Source of the DNA: Butyrivibrio sp. M55
Lineage (GTDB): Bacteria; Bacillota; Clostridia; Lachnospirales; Lachnospiraceae
DNA length: 64,000 bases
Reading direction: 5' to 3'
Assembly (NCBI RefSeq): GCF_900116865.1
Contig: NZ_FPCD01000005.1
Coordinates: 124,001 to 188,000, forward strand
Part shown: positions 18,217 through 27,486 of the stretch, in pieces
How positions within the stretch are numbered: the first letter of the stretch is position 1
Layout: the number at the start of each line of letters is the position of its first letter
Position numbers and translations under genes: made by a program
Notes under the pieces: model-generated
Database searches by the model: none
Told to the model about the DNA's origin: nothing
The model's input: the letters and a program-made list of their open reading frames with translations, nothing else

Positions 18217-19143
18217 TTACACTATAAGATAATCTTGTGCCGCAGTTACGGCATTTGCACCATCTGCCACCGAAGTAACAATTTGACGAAGCCTCTTCTT
18301 CCTACAGTCGCCCGCAGCAAAGATTCCGGGTACATTTGTTGCACAATCTTCTCCGGCAATCACATATCCGTTTTCGTCACATTCGACAATATCTGCAAAG
18401 ATTTCTGTAGACGGATGTATACCGATTGCCACAAAAATGCCGTCAACGTTAAGATCAGAGACTTTATTTTCTTTAATATTCTTAACTCTTAAATTTGTAA
18501 CTTTGCCTTCTCCCTGTATTTCCTGAACTACGCTGTCCCAGATAACTTCTACATTTGGAAGACCAAAGAGCTCATCCTGCAAGATCTTCGCGGCACGAAG
18601 CTCGTCTCTTCTGTGAATGAGATAAACCTTCTCACAGAACCTTGCAAGGAATATCGCATCTTCAACAGCCACATCTCCGCCGCCGTTAACCGCAGCGACC
18701 TTTCCCTTATAAAAAGCTCCGTCACAAGTTGCACAATATGAAACTCCCTTTCCGATATATTCCTCTTCTCCCGGAATCCCGAGCTTGGAATGATGTGCAC
18801 CTGCAGCTATAAGAACCGTGCGCGTCTCATAGCTCTCATTTTCTGTATTTACTTTAAATATAGTTTTTCCTTTTTCATCAGTAGAACTTTTCTCGATTCC
18901 CGTAACTATTCCGTCTACAAACTCCGCACCTAATTTATCGGCATGCTCCCTGAATTTCATTGCGAGATCAAATCCGTTAACGCCGGGGATTCCGAGATAA
19001 TTGTCAACTTCATACGTATCGATTATCTGTCCTCCGCTCACAGGATTTTTTTCTATAATAAGCATATTAAGTCCGGCTCTCTTAGCATATACGGCAGCTG
19101 AAAGGCCGGCAGGACCGGAACCTATTATTATAAGATCAAACAT
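18217..19143 (-). CDS. trxB: Thioredoxin reductase
   Basis: The 308-residue flavoprotein reduces thioredoxin with NADPH. The FAD motif GSGPAG is at 8-13, the redox CATC at 137-140, the NAD(P) motif NGGGDVAVEDA near 155 and the C-terminal GIFAAGDCR. Length fits the low-molecular-weight bacterial class. The second of two nearby ATG codons is used because it is 8 bases after AGGAGG and gives the usual MFDLIIIGSG start. Confidence 0.95.
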   Translation of the reverse strand: MFDLIIIGSGPAGLSAAVYAKRAGLNMLIIEKNPVSGGQIIDTYEVDNYLGIPGVNGFDLAMKFREHADKLGAEFVDGIVTGIEKSSTDEKGKTIFKVNTENESYETRTVLIAAGAHHSKLGIPGEEEYIGKGVSYCATCDGAFYKGKVAAVNGGGDVAVEDAIFLARFCEKVYLIHRRDELRAAKILQDELFGLPNVEVIWDSVVQEIQGEGKVTNLRVKNIKENKVSDLNVDGIFVAIGIHPSTEIFADIVECDENGYVIAGEDCATNVPGIFAAGDCRKKRLRQIVTSVADGANAVTAAQDYLIV

Positions 19144-19207
19144 TTGCATTTCCTCCTAACCGATTAAAATCTTTAAAGCACATATCTAAGTCATTTATAG
19201 TAAATAA

Positions 19208-19233
19208 GGATTAGATTGTACGCAATCTAATCC
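19208..19233 (-). terminator. Terminator after the HAD phosphatase gene
   Basis: A perfect 11-bp stem GGATTAGATTG/CAATCTAATCC with a 4-base loop is followed by TTATTT on the minus strand. Confidence 0.7.
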
Positions 19234-19273
19234 TATCATTATTTCGACTATTTTAAAAGTAAAATTTTTATAA

Positions 19274-20050
19274 TCAAACAAGCTCATACCTTTTTAGCGC
19301 ATTCCAAATCCCGTCATCCTCAAGGTGAGTTGTGACAAAGTCTGCTATATCTGCGATCTCATCAGCACACCTTCCCATAGCAATAGCTGTTCCTGCAGTT
19401 TGCATCATTTCCATATCATTTACGCTGTCGCCAAAAGCGAAAGTATTTTTGACATCTTCCGATAAGAGCTCACAGACTTTCTCAATTCCCGTGCCTTTAT
19501 TAAAGCCCTTGGGAACCATCTCTACGACATGCTCGTTGTGGATCATGTAATCATAAAGATCTTCAAGTTCAGCAAAACAGCTCTTGGTATCACATCCCGT
19601 CGTAGCGCATGACAATTTGTTCATCTGCCAGTTGCCCCAATTATCATCAATACCGCGAAGCCTGTCTCCCATATCCGCCATAACTTTTCTGCCGTACATA
19701 TCACCTTCAAAGTCTTTTCTTTCCATATATAGATGTTCCGGCCCCTCAAGGATCGGTCTGAAACCATATCTTCGAACCGTTTCCACAGTTCTTATCGCAT
19801 CATCTTTATCCATAAGTCTATTGTAAATAGTCTTTCCATCGTATTCGATCATGCATCCGCACGCCGAAACGATACCGTCAAAGCCTATTCCCAAAAGCTC
19901 CTGATTACTTACAAAAGATCTTGATCTTCCTGTGTTTATAAAGCACTTATGTCCGTTCTTTTTCGCCCTCCTAATTCCTTCTTTTGTGCTCTCCGGGATG
20001 TAATTCTTGTAATCCCAAAGCGTTCCGTCAATGTCAAAAAATAAAATCAT
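19274..20050 (-). CDS. Cof-type HAD-superfamily hydrolase
   Basis: The 258-residue cytoplasmic phosphatase is of the Cof/YidA group, which acts on sugar phosphates or related small molecules. Motif I FFDIDGTLW gives the nucleophile Asp8 and the acid-base Asp10. NTGRS is motif II, and the conserved Lys (KGFNKGTGI) and FGDSVNDMEMM give motifs III/IV. The ATG at 20050 follows GGAGAAG and starts the protein at motif I. It begins 15 bases after the SDR stop, so both are probably one transcript. Substrate is unknown. Confidence 0.88.
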   Translation of the reverse strand: MILFFDIDGTLWDYKNYIPESTKEGIRRAKKNGHKCFINTGRSRSFVSNQELLGIGFDGIVSACGCMIEYDGKTIYNRLMDKDDAIRTVETVRRYGFRPILEGPEHLYMERKDFEGDMYGRKVMADMGDRLRGIDDNWGNWQMNKLSCATTGCDTKSCFAELEDLYDYMIHNEHVVEMVPKGFNKGTGIEKVCELLSEDVKNTFAFGDSVNDMEMMQTAGTAIAMGRCADEIADIADFVTTHLEDDGIWNALKRYELV

Positions 20051-20064
20051 TAATCTTCTCCATC

Positions 20065-20790
20065 CTAAATCCATCCTCCATCGAGGGTTATAATCTGGCC
20101 TGTCATATATTCGGGCGAATCCGCAAGCATAACCGCAAGCTTGGCAACTTCCGTAGCTTCGCCCATTCTTCCGGCAGGTATCTCATCCTCAAGCGCGCTG
20201 AGATCTTCCTCCGTCAAATGTTCCCTGTTCATTGCAGTATCGATAACTCCACATGCAATTGCATTGACCTGAATGTTACTTGGTGCAAGCTCTTTTGCCA
20301 GTGCTTTAGTAAAAGCATTGACCCCACCCTTAGATGCCGAATACGCAACTTCACAGGAGGCTCCGACGGATCCCCACACAGAAGTTATGTTTATTATCTT
20401 ACCACAATGTTTCCTCAACATGACAGTAGCAGCTGATTTACATGTGAAAAAAACTGAATCAAGATTAGTGCTCATTACCTTTCGCCAATCAGCGACACTC
20501 ATATCGGTAAGAAGTCCGATATGCGCTATGCCGGCGTTGTTTATGACAATATCTATGTCTTTTATTTTCCTTGCAAAAAGATCCGACACCGAATCATAAT
20601 CAGCGGCATCGCAAGTGAAACTGCTGCATTTTATACCGTACTCGTTTCGAAGATACTCGGCAAAACCGGCCAACTGCTTTTCGCTCTGCTTACAGGTTAA
20701 AAAAAGTTCATCTCCCATTGCAGCGAAAGCTTCCGCAATAGCCTTTCCTATTCCTCTTGATGCTCCGGTTATAAGGACTTTTCTGTTCAC
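20065..20790 (-). CDS. SDR-family oxidoreductase (3-oxoacyl-ACP reductase-like)
   Basis: The 241-residue short-chain dehydrogenase has the cofactor motif TGASRGIG near 7-14, NNAG near 84, catalytic Ser in NITSVWG and YSASK (Tyr and Lys), and ends with a TLDGGWI tail typical of FabG-like enzymes. NADP(H)-dependent reduction is likely. Outside a fatty-acid operon, the substrate cannot be named. The GTG at 20790 is used because GGAGG lies 6 bases upstream; the in-frame extension to 20850 would pass through a terminator hairpin. Confidence 0.88.
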   Translation of the reverse strand: MNRKVLITGASRGIGKAIAEAFAAMGDELFLTCKQSEKQLAGFAEYLRNEYGIKCSSFTCDAADYDSVSDLFARKIKDIDIVINNAGIAHIGLLTDMSVADWRKVMSTNLDSVFFTCKSAATVMLRKHCGKIINITSVWGSVGASCEVAYSASKGGVNAFTKALAKELAPSNIQVNAIACGVIDTAMNREHLTEEDLSALEDEIPAGRMGEATEVAKLAVMLADSPEYMTGQIITLDGGWI

Positions 20791-20809
20791 TTCGCGCCTC
20801 CTTTGTATT

Positions 20810-20847
20810 AAAACAAAATGCGCTGCCCTCAATAAAAGAGCAGCGCA
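20810..20847 (-). terminator. Terminator after the CheY-like gene
   Basis: TGCGCTGC/GCAGCGCA (8 bp) is followed by TTTTGTTTT on the minus strand, about 50 bases past the CheY-like stop. Confidence 0.82.
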
Positions 20848-20897
20848 CATATTCTGTCTTGTAATAAACGATTAGCCTTCCAGATCACATACAGCTA

Positions 20898-21254
20898 TTA
20901 GCAGCAATGTGAAAGTGCATCGATAACAGTTTCTTCAACAAAAGGCTTTGCAACGAATTCTGCTGCTCCGAGCTTAACCGCTTCCATCATCTTATGCTTC
21001 TGTCCTGCAGCTGTGATCATAACAACCTTTGCATTGGGATCAGCTTCTCTGATAAGCTTGAGTGAATCAATACCATCAAGTACAGGCATAGTGATATCCA
21101 TGGTAACGATGTCGGGCTTAAGTTTCATGTACTCATCAAAACCTTCCTGGCCGTTAACAGCTTCACCTACAATTGAATAGCCGGCTCTCTCCAATATATC
21201 TCTCAAAACTTTTCTTGAAGTTCTGGAATCATCTACTATTAAAACGTTCTTCAT
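20898..21254 (-). CDS. CheY-like single-domain response regulator
   Basis: The 118-residue receiver protein has acidic DDSRTS (8-13), phospho-acceptor Asp in VTMDITMPVLDG near 53, Thr in VMITAAG and Lys in VAKPF. It has no output domain, so it should act by protein contact, as CheY does on the flagellar switch. It lies 21 bases after the CheX-like gene, suggesting the latter is its phosphatase or target. It ends in the odd tail SHCC. Confidence 0.92.
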   Translation of the reverse strand: MKNVLIVDDSRTSRKVLRDILERAGYSIVGEAVNGQEGFDEYMKLKPDIVTMDITMPVLDGIDSLKLIREADPNAKVVMITAAGQKHKMMEAVKLGAAEFVAKPFVEETVIDALSHCC

Positions 21255-21275
21255 TTTCTATATTCCTCCAACCTA

Positions 21276-22169
21276 TTACATGGTCGTTATTTTTGTGTCT
21301 TTTGATACTGCAATGAGATATTTAACCTCACCACCGCAGATGTAAACAGGCATTACCATGATCTCATCACAGCTAGCTTCTGTTTCTGAAACAGAGAATG
21401 CAGGTGGCTCAAGTTCAATGAACTTTGATTCCTTACTCTGTTCTGTTACATATAAACCGTTGATACAATTTATAAGTTCGCAAACCGCGTCAAGCGCGTC
21501 TTCTCTTGTTTCAATAAATTCTTCCTTAGTGTACGCTTTAGCCATCCTCTGCACGTCTTCAAACTTGCCTGAAATGCCTACAAACGCATTCTGATCTCCA
21601 TGGAATTTCTGATAGCCAAGGACTTCATCCTTGATATTTTTTGTCGTATATGCCTTTCCGACAAATACATGACTATCCACGAGTCTGTACATATTCTTGA
21701 TACCCATGGAAAACATCCCTCTGTATATCGGGTCTTCAGTCTCAAGGAAAAGAGGCACGATCTTTTCAACATCACCGGACTTAAGTGTTGCCATATCCGA
21801 CTCTGTGAAACCGTGGAGTTTCTGATATTCTTCCTCCACCTCTGCCAACTTACTCATGGAAATAGCTCCCATATCCGTAAGTGCCTGAATAAATGCGAGA
21901 TACGGATTTCCCTGCAACTCCACAAGACGGCTTACCTGGGTCTCTGTCAAGTACCCACGCTCGATGGCAATATCACCAAAACGCTTATCCATAGATGCCT
22001 GCATGGCATTTACCTGTTCAGCCTGTGCTATAGTCATAAGCTTCTCTGCAACAGCTATAACACCAAGCTTAGCGCAATTGGATTCTTGTATCTGATATGC
22101 CTTCTCAAGCTGACTCTTGTCGAGCAAGCCTTTCTCAACCAAATATACACCAATTAGACGATCGAACAT
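21276..22169 (-). CDS. CheX-like chemotaxis protein with N-terminal helical repeats
   Basis: The 297-residue protein starts with two GspE/MshE-N-like helical repeats (GVYLVEKGLLDKSQLEKAY and FGDIAIERGYLTETQVSRL, about 5-85), a motif also found in proteins that bind cyclic di-GMP or partners. The C-terminal half (about 150-297) resembles the CheX/CheC fold (ETREDALDAVCELINCING). CheX proteins dephosphorylate CheY-P. The operon with the single-domain CheY gene supports this. No experimental family function is claimed for the fused architecture. Confidence 0.7.
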   Translation of the reverse strand: MFDRLIGVYLVEKGLLDKSQLEKAYQIQESNCAKLGVIAVAEKLMTIAQAEQVNAMQASMDKRFGDIAIERGYLTETQVSRLVELQGNPYLAFIQALTDMGAISMSKLAEVEEEYQKLHGFTESDMATLKSGDVEKIVPLFLETEDPIYRGMFSMGIKNMYRLVDSHVFVGKAYTTKNIKDEVLGYQKFHGDQNAFVGISGKFEDVQRMAKAYTKEEFIETREDALDAVCELINCINGLYVTEQSKESKFIELEPPAFSVSETEASCDEIMVMPVYICGGEVKYLIAVSKDTKITTM

Positions 22170-22215
22170 TGCTGTAGCTCCTATACATAAAAATTTGTTT
22201 ATAACTTACAGTACC

Positions 22216-22244
22216 ATTTTAGACCATTATCCGTATATAAACAA
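22216..22244 (-). promoter_or_regulatory. Sigma-A promoter of the CheX/CheY-like pair
   Basis: TTGTTT, a 17-base spacer and TAAAAT lie about 45 bases before the start. Confidence 0.6.
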
Positions 22245-22350
22245 GACTATTTATTTCGCTACATCACAATAAATTGTATACCAAGAGAACGCTGTATCAT
22301 ACATCATCCGCTCGGCATACAATTTTCAAGAACGTTTTATTATATTTTTC

Positions 22351-23616
22351 TTAATTATTTTCCATATGCGCCATCGCGCCATTCACAGCCCTCTTTACAG
22401 CGTTGTCGTCATCAGCTCTTCTGTTCTGCTGTGCCTTTGTCTCTCTGTAAGCTCTGTTGGCACTGTCTATCGCAATTATCTGTTCCTTCGGCATGAATAT
22501 CCTGTGTCCCGCGGGATTGATCGCCACGCCGTCCTTATCGCGGATAAATCTTGCGATGTCGCTAAAAGAAAATACTGCGGCATTCCACTCATGTCCGAGC
22601 TTCATCTTTCCAAACTCGAATCCGTCGGTGAACACCGGCATAAATATCTTATCATCGGCAGTTTTTACCATGAAGAATGTGAACTTTGTATCTTTTCCCA
22701 TTCTCACTCTGCCGCTCTCTGTCTTTTCAGCATGTCCCTCATACTGCATGGGAACTATATATTTTCCGTTAAAGAGATTTCCGATCATTCTCTTTTCTTT
22801 AAGAGCAAGTATCTCATCTCTCTTCTCATATTTTACGGGCCATCTGCGCTCTTCAAGCATATCGAGCATTGAGAAGCAAAGCTGCGGATTTACGGGAGCA
22901 TCTTTTATAACTCTGTTCCACTCACCGGGAGCAGCTGAGATCTCGTCTCTCTTAAACTTCACTCTGTAAGCGCCGTTGTCTATTATCAGATCCTCGAGGC
23001 CGATGCAGTAAAGGAAATCAAAATATCCTTTTCTTGCCGCACCCTGCTCTTCCTGCTGCGGCTCAACCTCTATCTCTTTTACCATAACCTGACGGTACTG
23101 CTTCTTATAAAGTTCTGCAGCCTCTTCCGCCATCTCTTTTCCAAAATACAAAAGACCGTATCCATGATCGATAAACGGATATCCCGTCGACTTATCATAG
23201 ATCACATATAGAATTTCAGCGTCTCTGACCCTGCGGATTATTTCGTTGTAAACTTTTCTGCGATTTCTCTCGTAGTCGGGAATCGGAACCTCTCTGTCAA
23301 ACTCATCAAAAGTCGTAAGAACAAACAAAAGCTCCTGATCGTTAAGCTCCCTAAGTTCATCTATCGAAATATCATCCTCATATATTATCTGTCCGATATC
23401 ATCCTTGCGTTCCTCGGGTACAGTCTCAGCAAGACAGCACTCGACACCCGGAAGATTCACATGATTTAACTTCGGTATTGTCGGCCAGTCAAGGGCTGCA
23501 TGAGCTTCTCTTACTTCCTCAAGTTCCCTCTCTCTTGCTATTCTGATTTCTTCATCAAGTTGTCCGGGCTGAAGCGCCTTCTCTTTTTTTCCCCCCAACA
23601 AACTAAATAATCCCAT
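22351..23616 (-). CDS. SseB-family protein
   Basis: The 421-residue cytoplasmic protein has no signal peptide. Its C-terminal part (about 265-395) looks like an SseB domain, with a FFMVKTADDKIFMPVFTDG strand region, FSFSDIARFI and GVAINPAGHRIFMPKEQI. The central region (about 90-250) has no motif I recognise. SseB-like domains occur in proteins of varied or unknown role, so no function is assigned. It starts 29 bases after the M18 aminopeptidase stop and is probably in one transcript with it. Confidence 0.75.
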   Translation of the reverse strand: MGLFSLLGGKKEKALQPGQLDEEIRIARERELEEVREAHAALDWPTIPKLNHVNLPGVECCLAETVPEERKDDIGQIIYEDDISIDELRELNDQELLFVLTTFDEFDREVPIPDYERNRRKVYNEIIRRVRDAEILYVIYDKSTGYPFIDHGYGLLYFGKEMAEEAAELYKKQYRQVMVKEIEVEPQQEEQGAARKGYFDFLYCIGLEDLIIDNGAYRVKFKRDEISAAPGEWNRVIKDAPVNPQLCFSMLDMLEERRWPVKYEKRDEILALKEKRMIGNLFNGKYIVPMQYEGHAEKTESGRVRMGKDTKFTFFMVKTADDKIFMPVFTDGFEFGKMKLGHEWNAAVFSFSDIARFIRDKDGVAINPAGHRIFMPKEQIIAIDSANRAYRETKAQQNRRADDDNAVKRAVNGAMAHMENN

Positions 23617-23645
23617 CTATATCCCTCTTTCGTCTGATGCTGTAG

Positions 23646-24914
23646 TCAGCTCTCGTAAAATGTTTTTGATACCCCTGCAAGATACTCGGGGTCACGGCTT
23701 CCCGCGGATTCATAAGGCGAATGCATTGCAAGCTGGGCAAGTCCTATGTCCACCGTGTTAATGGAAACCTGCGATGTTGAGATATTACCGAGCGTTGAGC
23801 CTCCGGCAATATCCGAGCGATTGGTAAATGTCTGATAGGGAACATTTGCCTTCTCGCAAATAAGTTTAAATGTGGCTGCGGATACCGCATCCGTCGTATA
23901 TTTCTGATTTGCGTTATATTTAATAACGATTCCGCCGTTCATAAGCGGTCTGTTTACAGGATCCGCCTTCTCCTTGTAATTGGGATGTACGGCATGTGCG
24001 TTGTCGGCGGAGATCATGAAACTGTTTGCAACAGCTGTGAAATACTGCTGCTTCGTTCTTCCAAGGCCTTCATTTATCCTGATAAGCGTATCCTTCAAAA
24101 ATGTAGAATCCGCTCCCTGCTTGGTTCCGCTTCCGACTTCTTCATTGTCGAAAACGCAGTGCATAACAACATTCTCAGATTCTTTTGCTGTAATAAATCC
24201 CTCGAATGTGGCATATACGCACTCCTGATCGTCAAGTCTAGAACTTGCGATATACTCATTGTTTGCGCCCCAGAATGTGGGTTTCACCCTGTTGTACAAA
24301 AAGAGATCGTGGCTTAAGATGTCTTCTTTTTTCACCCCTGCAGTCTCTGCGACCACTTCAAAAAACCTGCCTTTGGAACTTGCATCTCCAAAAAGCGGTA
24401 TACAGTCTGTCTGCGGATTGTACTTGGCTGAGCTATTTGCATCTCTGTTCATGTGGATAGCAAGTGAAGGGATCATCAAAAGATCTCTGTCCACATTTAC
24501 AAGCTTTGATGCAAAGCCACCCTTACCGTCTCGTACGATAAGTCTTCCCGCAACCGAAAGCGGTCTGTCAAACCAAGGTGCGCAGAGCATTCCGCCGTAC
24601 TTCTCGGTATTTAATTTTACATATGCCGAAACTTCCTCCATCTCAGGATTCTCTTTTATCTTAAAAGAAGGAGAATCACTGTGACTTGCGATCACATAAA
24701 AACCTTTGAACTTCTTATCGGGTATCCTGAAAGAAATCACAGAAGAATCGTTTCTTGTAACAAAAAACTTTCCGGGCTTAAGTTCCCACTCCTCAGATTC
24801 CTTTAGTTCCACGTACCCCCTGTCGTCAAGCTCTTTCCTAAGATTGTCGACCACGTGAAAACATGTAGGTGATGCGTCAATAAACTCAAGCATTTTTTCT
24901 GTTATATTCTTCAT
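23646..24914 (-). CDS. M18-family zinc aminopeptidase
   Basis: The 422-residue metallopeptidase removes N-terminal residues from peptides in the cytoplasm. Family metal and catalytic motifs appear in order: ASHSDSPSFK (His-Asp), SSRLDDQE (bridging Asp), FDNEEVGSGTKQGA (catalytic Glu pair) and the C-terminal LAMHSPYE His. NAHAVHPN and DIAGGSTLG are also typical. The start at 24914 removes an implausible 18-residue extension and begins at MKNITEKMLEF. A consensus TATAAT lies near 24974-24979 upstream. Confidence 0.92.
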   Translation of the reverse strand: MKNITEKMLEFIDASPTCFHVVDNLRKELDDRGYVELKESEEWELKPGKFFVTRNDSSVISFRIPDKKFKGFYVIASHSDSPSFKIKENPEMEEVSAYVKLNTEKYGGMLCAPWFDRPLSVAGRLIVRDGKGGFASKLVNVDRDLLMIPSLAIHMNRDANSSAKYNPQTDCIPLFGDASSKGRFFEVVAETAGVKKEDILSHDLFLYNRVKPTFWGANNEYIASSRLDDQECVYATFEGFITAKESENVVMHCVFDNEEVGSGTKQGADSTFLKDTLIRINEGLGRTKQQYFTAVANSFMISADNAHAVHPNYKEKADPVNRPLMNGGIVIKYNANQKYTTDAVSAATFKLICEKANVPYQTFTNRSDIAGGSTLGNISTSQVSINTVDIGLAQLAMHSPYESAGSRDPEYLAGVSKTFYES

Positions 24915-25143
24915 ATTACTTTTCCGCCTTTTATCATATTCATTGCAGTTTATGTAAACTACAACCAAATATAATTATAGCCTAAATTTGTTTTCAAAGA
25001 TATGCGATCATCCTGTTATCGTCATATTAATTATATAAATAAAGCATTAACATTCTAGCACGCACAGGCTCAATATATCAAGCAGTTTTCATAGAACTAT
25101 ATGTAAATTTTTTTTGAACTTTTCTATTCCTCTTAAGCCGCAT

Positions 25144-25183
25144 AAAAAGAGGGCTCCGACTCTTTGGATAGTCGAAAGCCCTC
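25144..25183 (-). terminator. Terminator after the permease gene
   Basis: GAGGGCT-TTCGAC pairs with GTCGG-AGCCCTC and is followed by TTTTTA on the minus strand. It closes the transcript that includes the barnase pair and permease. The rest of the 298-base gap (24915-25212) holds the M18 promoter region and no gene. Confidence 0.85.
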
Positions 25184-25212
25184 ATGGTCACTACATTTTT
25201 ATCATATTAGAT

Positions 25213-26481
25213 TTACGCATATACAAACCAAATGAAAAGATATCCCACTAACACTGCAGTTAATGTAAACGGAACTCCTATCTTCATAAAATCACCGAAT
25301 GAAACTTCGTAACCTTCTTTTCTAAGCATTCCCACACCGGCGATATTTGCGGAAGCACCGATAGGTGTAAGATTTCCGCCAAGTGTTGCACCGATCAAAA
25401 GTCCGAAGTACAAAAGAAGCGGGCTTGCCGACATTACAGCCGACAAACTTCCAAGCACCGGAAGCATCGTCGCAACATAAGGAATGTTATCGATAAACGC
25501 CGAGATCGCAACGGAACCGAAAACTATAACCGTGTACAGCATAAAGACATTTCCTTTTCCCGCATCGGCTATGATATTTGCAAGTTCGTCAATGATGCCG
25601 ACATTGGTAATTCCGCTGATAACGCAGAACAGTCCTGCAAGAAGGAGCATCGTATCGTAGTCGATTGCTTTGAGTGAATGCCACATGCTGTCTGTTCCCT
25701 TAGAAAGGAAAATCTCCCAGATGATATTGATGATTCCGCAGACCATACAGATCACACCGTTTGTGATCTCAGGCTTATTCTGGAAGAATGATGCGATAAC
25801 AAGAAGTACAACGTGTCCAAGCATCATTATTGTAGGAACATAGTCAGTTACAACAGTCTTCTCATCTGAGCTTACGGGCTCTTTGTCTTTTCTGAAAAGA
25901 ACCATCATGATAGGAACCGTAGCAAGCGCTCCGAGCTCAACCGCAAAGAAGATTCCGAGCTTTCCGTCCATCCAGAAGAAATCGTTAAAGTCCATTCCCG
26001 CTGCACCTGCAAGCATTATGGATGTCGTATCTCCGACAAGTGTCGCAGCTCCCTGAAGGTTTGATGAAACCGCGATACATATGATCATCGCAACAGGTGA
26101 AATCTTGAGTTTTTTGCAGATAGCAAGTCCGACAGGTGCAACCATAAGAACCGTCGCAACGTTATCGATAAATGCAGAAATGATTCCCGAGAAAAGAGAC
26201 ATCGATATCGTAACCCACAGCACATTCGGCGCAACATTAAGAATCTTGTCCGCAATGTAATTGGGCATCTTGGATTCGATGAAGTAATCAACGATTACCA
26301 TAGTTCCAAAGATCATCATAAGGACGTTCCAGTCTATTGCCGAAAACACCTGATTAAACGGAAGGATTCCCGTGATCACAAAAATAAGCGCCGTAGAAAG
26401 CGCAACGTATGCTCTTTTCTTAGGCAGAACCACCATAAGAACATACATTATTACAAATAAAACAATGGCTAAAGTTTTCAA
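25213..26481 (-). CDS. SLC13/ArsB/NhaD-type membrane permease
   Basis: The 422-residue polytopic membrane protein has about 11-12 hydrophobic helices. Two related halves contain the ion-transporter signature: FIDNVATVLMVAPVGLAI near 108 and FIDNIPYVATMLP near 312. SNLQGAATLVGDTTSI and GATLGGNLTPIGASANI are paired substrate/cation-binding loops. Likely substrates are anions such as dicarboxylates, or Na+/H+; the sequence does not decide. The start is a TTG 9 bases after AGGAG. Confidence 0.85.
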   Translation of the reverse strand: MKTLAIVLFVIMYVLMVVLPKKRAYVALSTALIFVITGILPFNQVFSAIDWNVLMMIFGTMVIVDYFIESKMPNYIADKILNVAPNVLWVTISMSLFSGIISAFIDNVATVLMVAPVGLAICKKLKISPVAMIICIAVSSNLQGAATLVGDTTSIMLAGAAGMDFNDFFWMDGKLGIFFAVELGALATVPIMMVLFRKDKEPVSSDEKTVVTDYVPTIMMLGHVVLLVIASFFQNKPEITNGVICMVCGIINIIWEIFLSKGTDSMWHSLKAIDYDTMLLLAGLFCVISGITNVGIIDELANIIADAGKGNVFMLYTVIVFGSVAISAFIDNIPYVATMLPVLGSLSAVMSASPLLLYFGLLIGATLGGNLTPIGASANIAGVGMLRKEGYEVSFGDFMKIGVPFTLTAVLVGYLFIWFVYA

Positions 26482-26514
26482 GTTTATTTACTCCTTCTGC
26501 TGAAAAACTTTTTA

Positions 26515-26790
26515 TCACATATAAAACCTGATCTTCAGGTCGTGTACATCTTCCGCCGCTTCCCTGCAAAGCCTGCAAAGCGCATCAAAATATTTTCCAA
26601 GCCTGTACTGTGCAAATTTGGCATTGTAAAAAATAATATTCCAGCCGTCGCCGCTCTCTGTAAGAACGTCATAAAGCGCGTCGAGGTTGCGACCGTAATA
26701 ATCCGGAAGAGGGAGCTCTTTTACCAGCTCCGTCTGAAGTTCTTCCGGCGTTGAGACTACCGCTAAATCAATATAAAAAACCTTCTCCAT
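26515..26790 (-). CDS. Barstar-family ribonuclease inhibitor
   Basis: The 91-residue acidic protein resembles barstar over its whole length (start MEKVFYIDLAVV, then LPDYYGRNLDALYDVL, the helix that plugs the barnase active site). It should bind and neutralise the barnase-like RNase encoded 3 bases upstream, protecting the producer's cytoplasm. A gap of 33 bases separates it from the downstream permease gene. Confidence 0.92.
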   Translation of the reverse strand: MEKVFYIDLAVVSTPEELQTELVKELPLPDYYGRNLDALYDVLTESGDGWNIIFYNAKFAQYRLGKYFDALCRLCREAAEDVHDLKIRFYM

Positions 26791-26793
26791 AGT

Positions 26794-27441
26794 TTAATAC
26801 ACCTGCTCAAAGTTCTCATAGTGATCGTCAGTATAATACACGCTTCCATCGTCAGCGTAAACAATTCGCTTAGCGCCTCTGGAATCCGCACCGAGCGTAT
26901 CTATATCGCATTCTTTATAGTTCTTTCCTTCGGGGAGCTTACCTTCATTATTTCCGAATTTGTCTCCGCCTATGCACTTTCCCTCAGCGAATTCGTCGAG
27001 ACCTCCGCCGCTCCAGCCAAGCTTTTTGGCTTCACTCTTGGTGATAAAGTTTGATGGAAGTTTTCCGTAAGTGTGGATGTAAAGAGCTACATCATCTTTG
27101 GAAGTGTAAACACCGCTCTCCGAAACACCGATTCCTTCTTCAGTCTTGCCGCTTGCGGCCGAATCAGTTGCAGCGCTCGAAGCTTCGCCTGCCGTATCCG
27201 ATGCAAGTGCATTCGCATCAAGCGTTATCGCCGTTCCTGCGCTGTCCTGTAAAAGGAGCGACAGATCCTCGGCGGAAATCTCACTTATACCCGAGTTATC
27301 ATACGATGCTTCTTCCTCGCCGCCCGTTATACCGCGCGCTGCGAATATTCCGGAACCAACCGTTGTCAAAACCATAAACAACAGCATTATGAGCGCAACT
27401 ATCCTAACGCTGTTCTTACCTTTTTTCTTAAAAAAATTCAC
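26794..27441 (-). CDS. Exported barnase-type guanyl-specific ribonuclease
   Basis: The 215-residue protein has an N-terminal signal/anchor (VALIMLLFMVLTTVGSG), a Ser/Ala-rich spacer (about 45-110) and a C-terminal barnase domain. Catalytic residues align with barnase: Glu177 (YKECDID), Arg188 and Arg192 (SRGAKRIVY) and His207 (TDDHYENF), so it should be an active RNase. The start is GTG after AGAGGT. It lies 45 bases downstream of the glycan-cluster TPP enzyme with no terminator between them. Confidence 0.93.
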   Translation of the reverse strand: MNFFKKKGKNSVRIVALIMLLFMVLTTVGSGIFAARGITGGEEEASYDNSGISEISAEDLSLLLQDSAGTAITLDANALASDTAGEASSAATDSAASGKTEEGIGVSESGVYTSKDDVALYIHTYGKLPSNFITKSEAKKLGWSGGGLDEFAEGKCIGGDKFGNNEGKLPEGKNYKECDIDTLGADSRGAKRIVYADDGSVYYTDDHYENFEQVY

Positions 27442-27486
27442 TTCTATACCTCTTTTTTATCTATAAATGCATTCTTTATCCAATCG

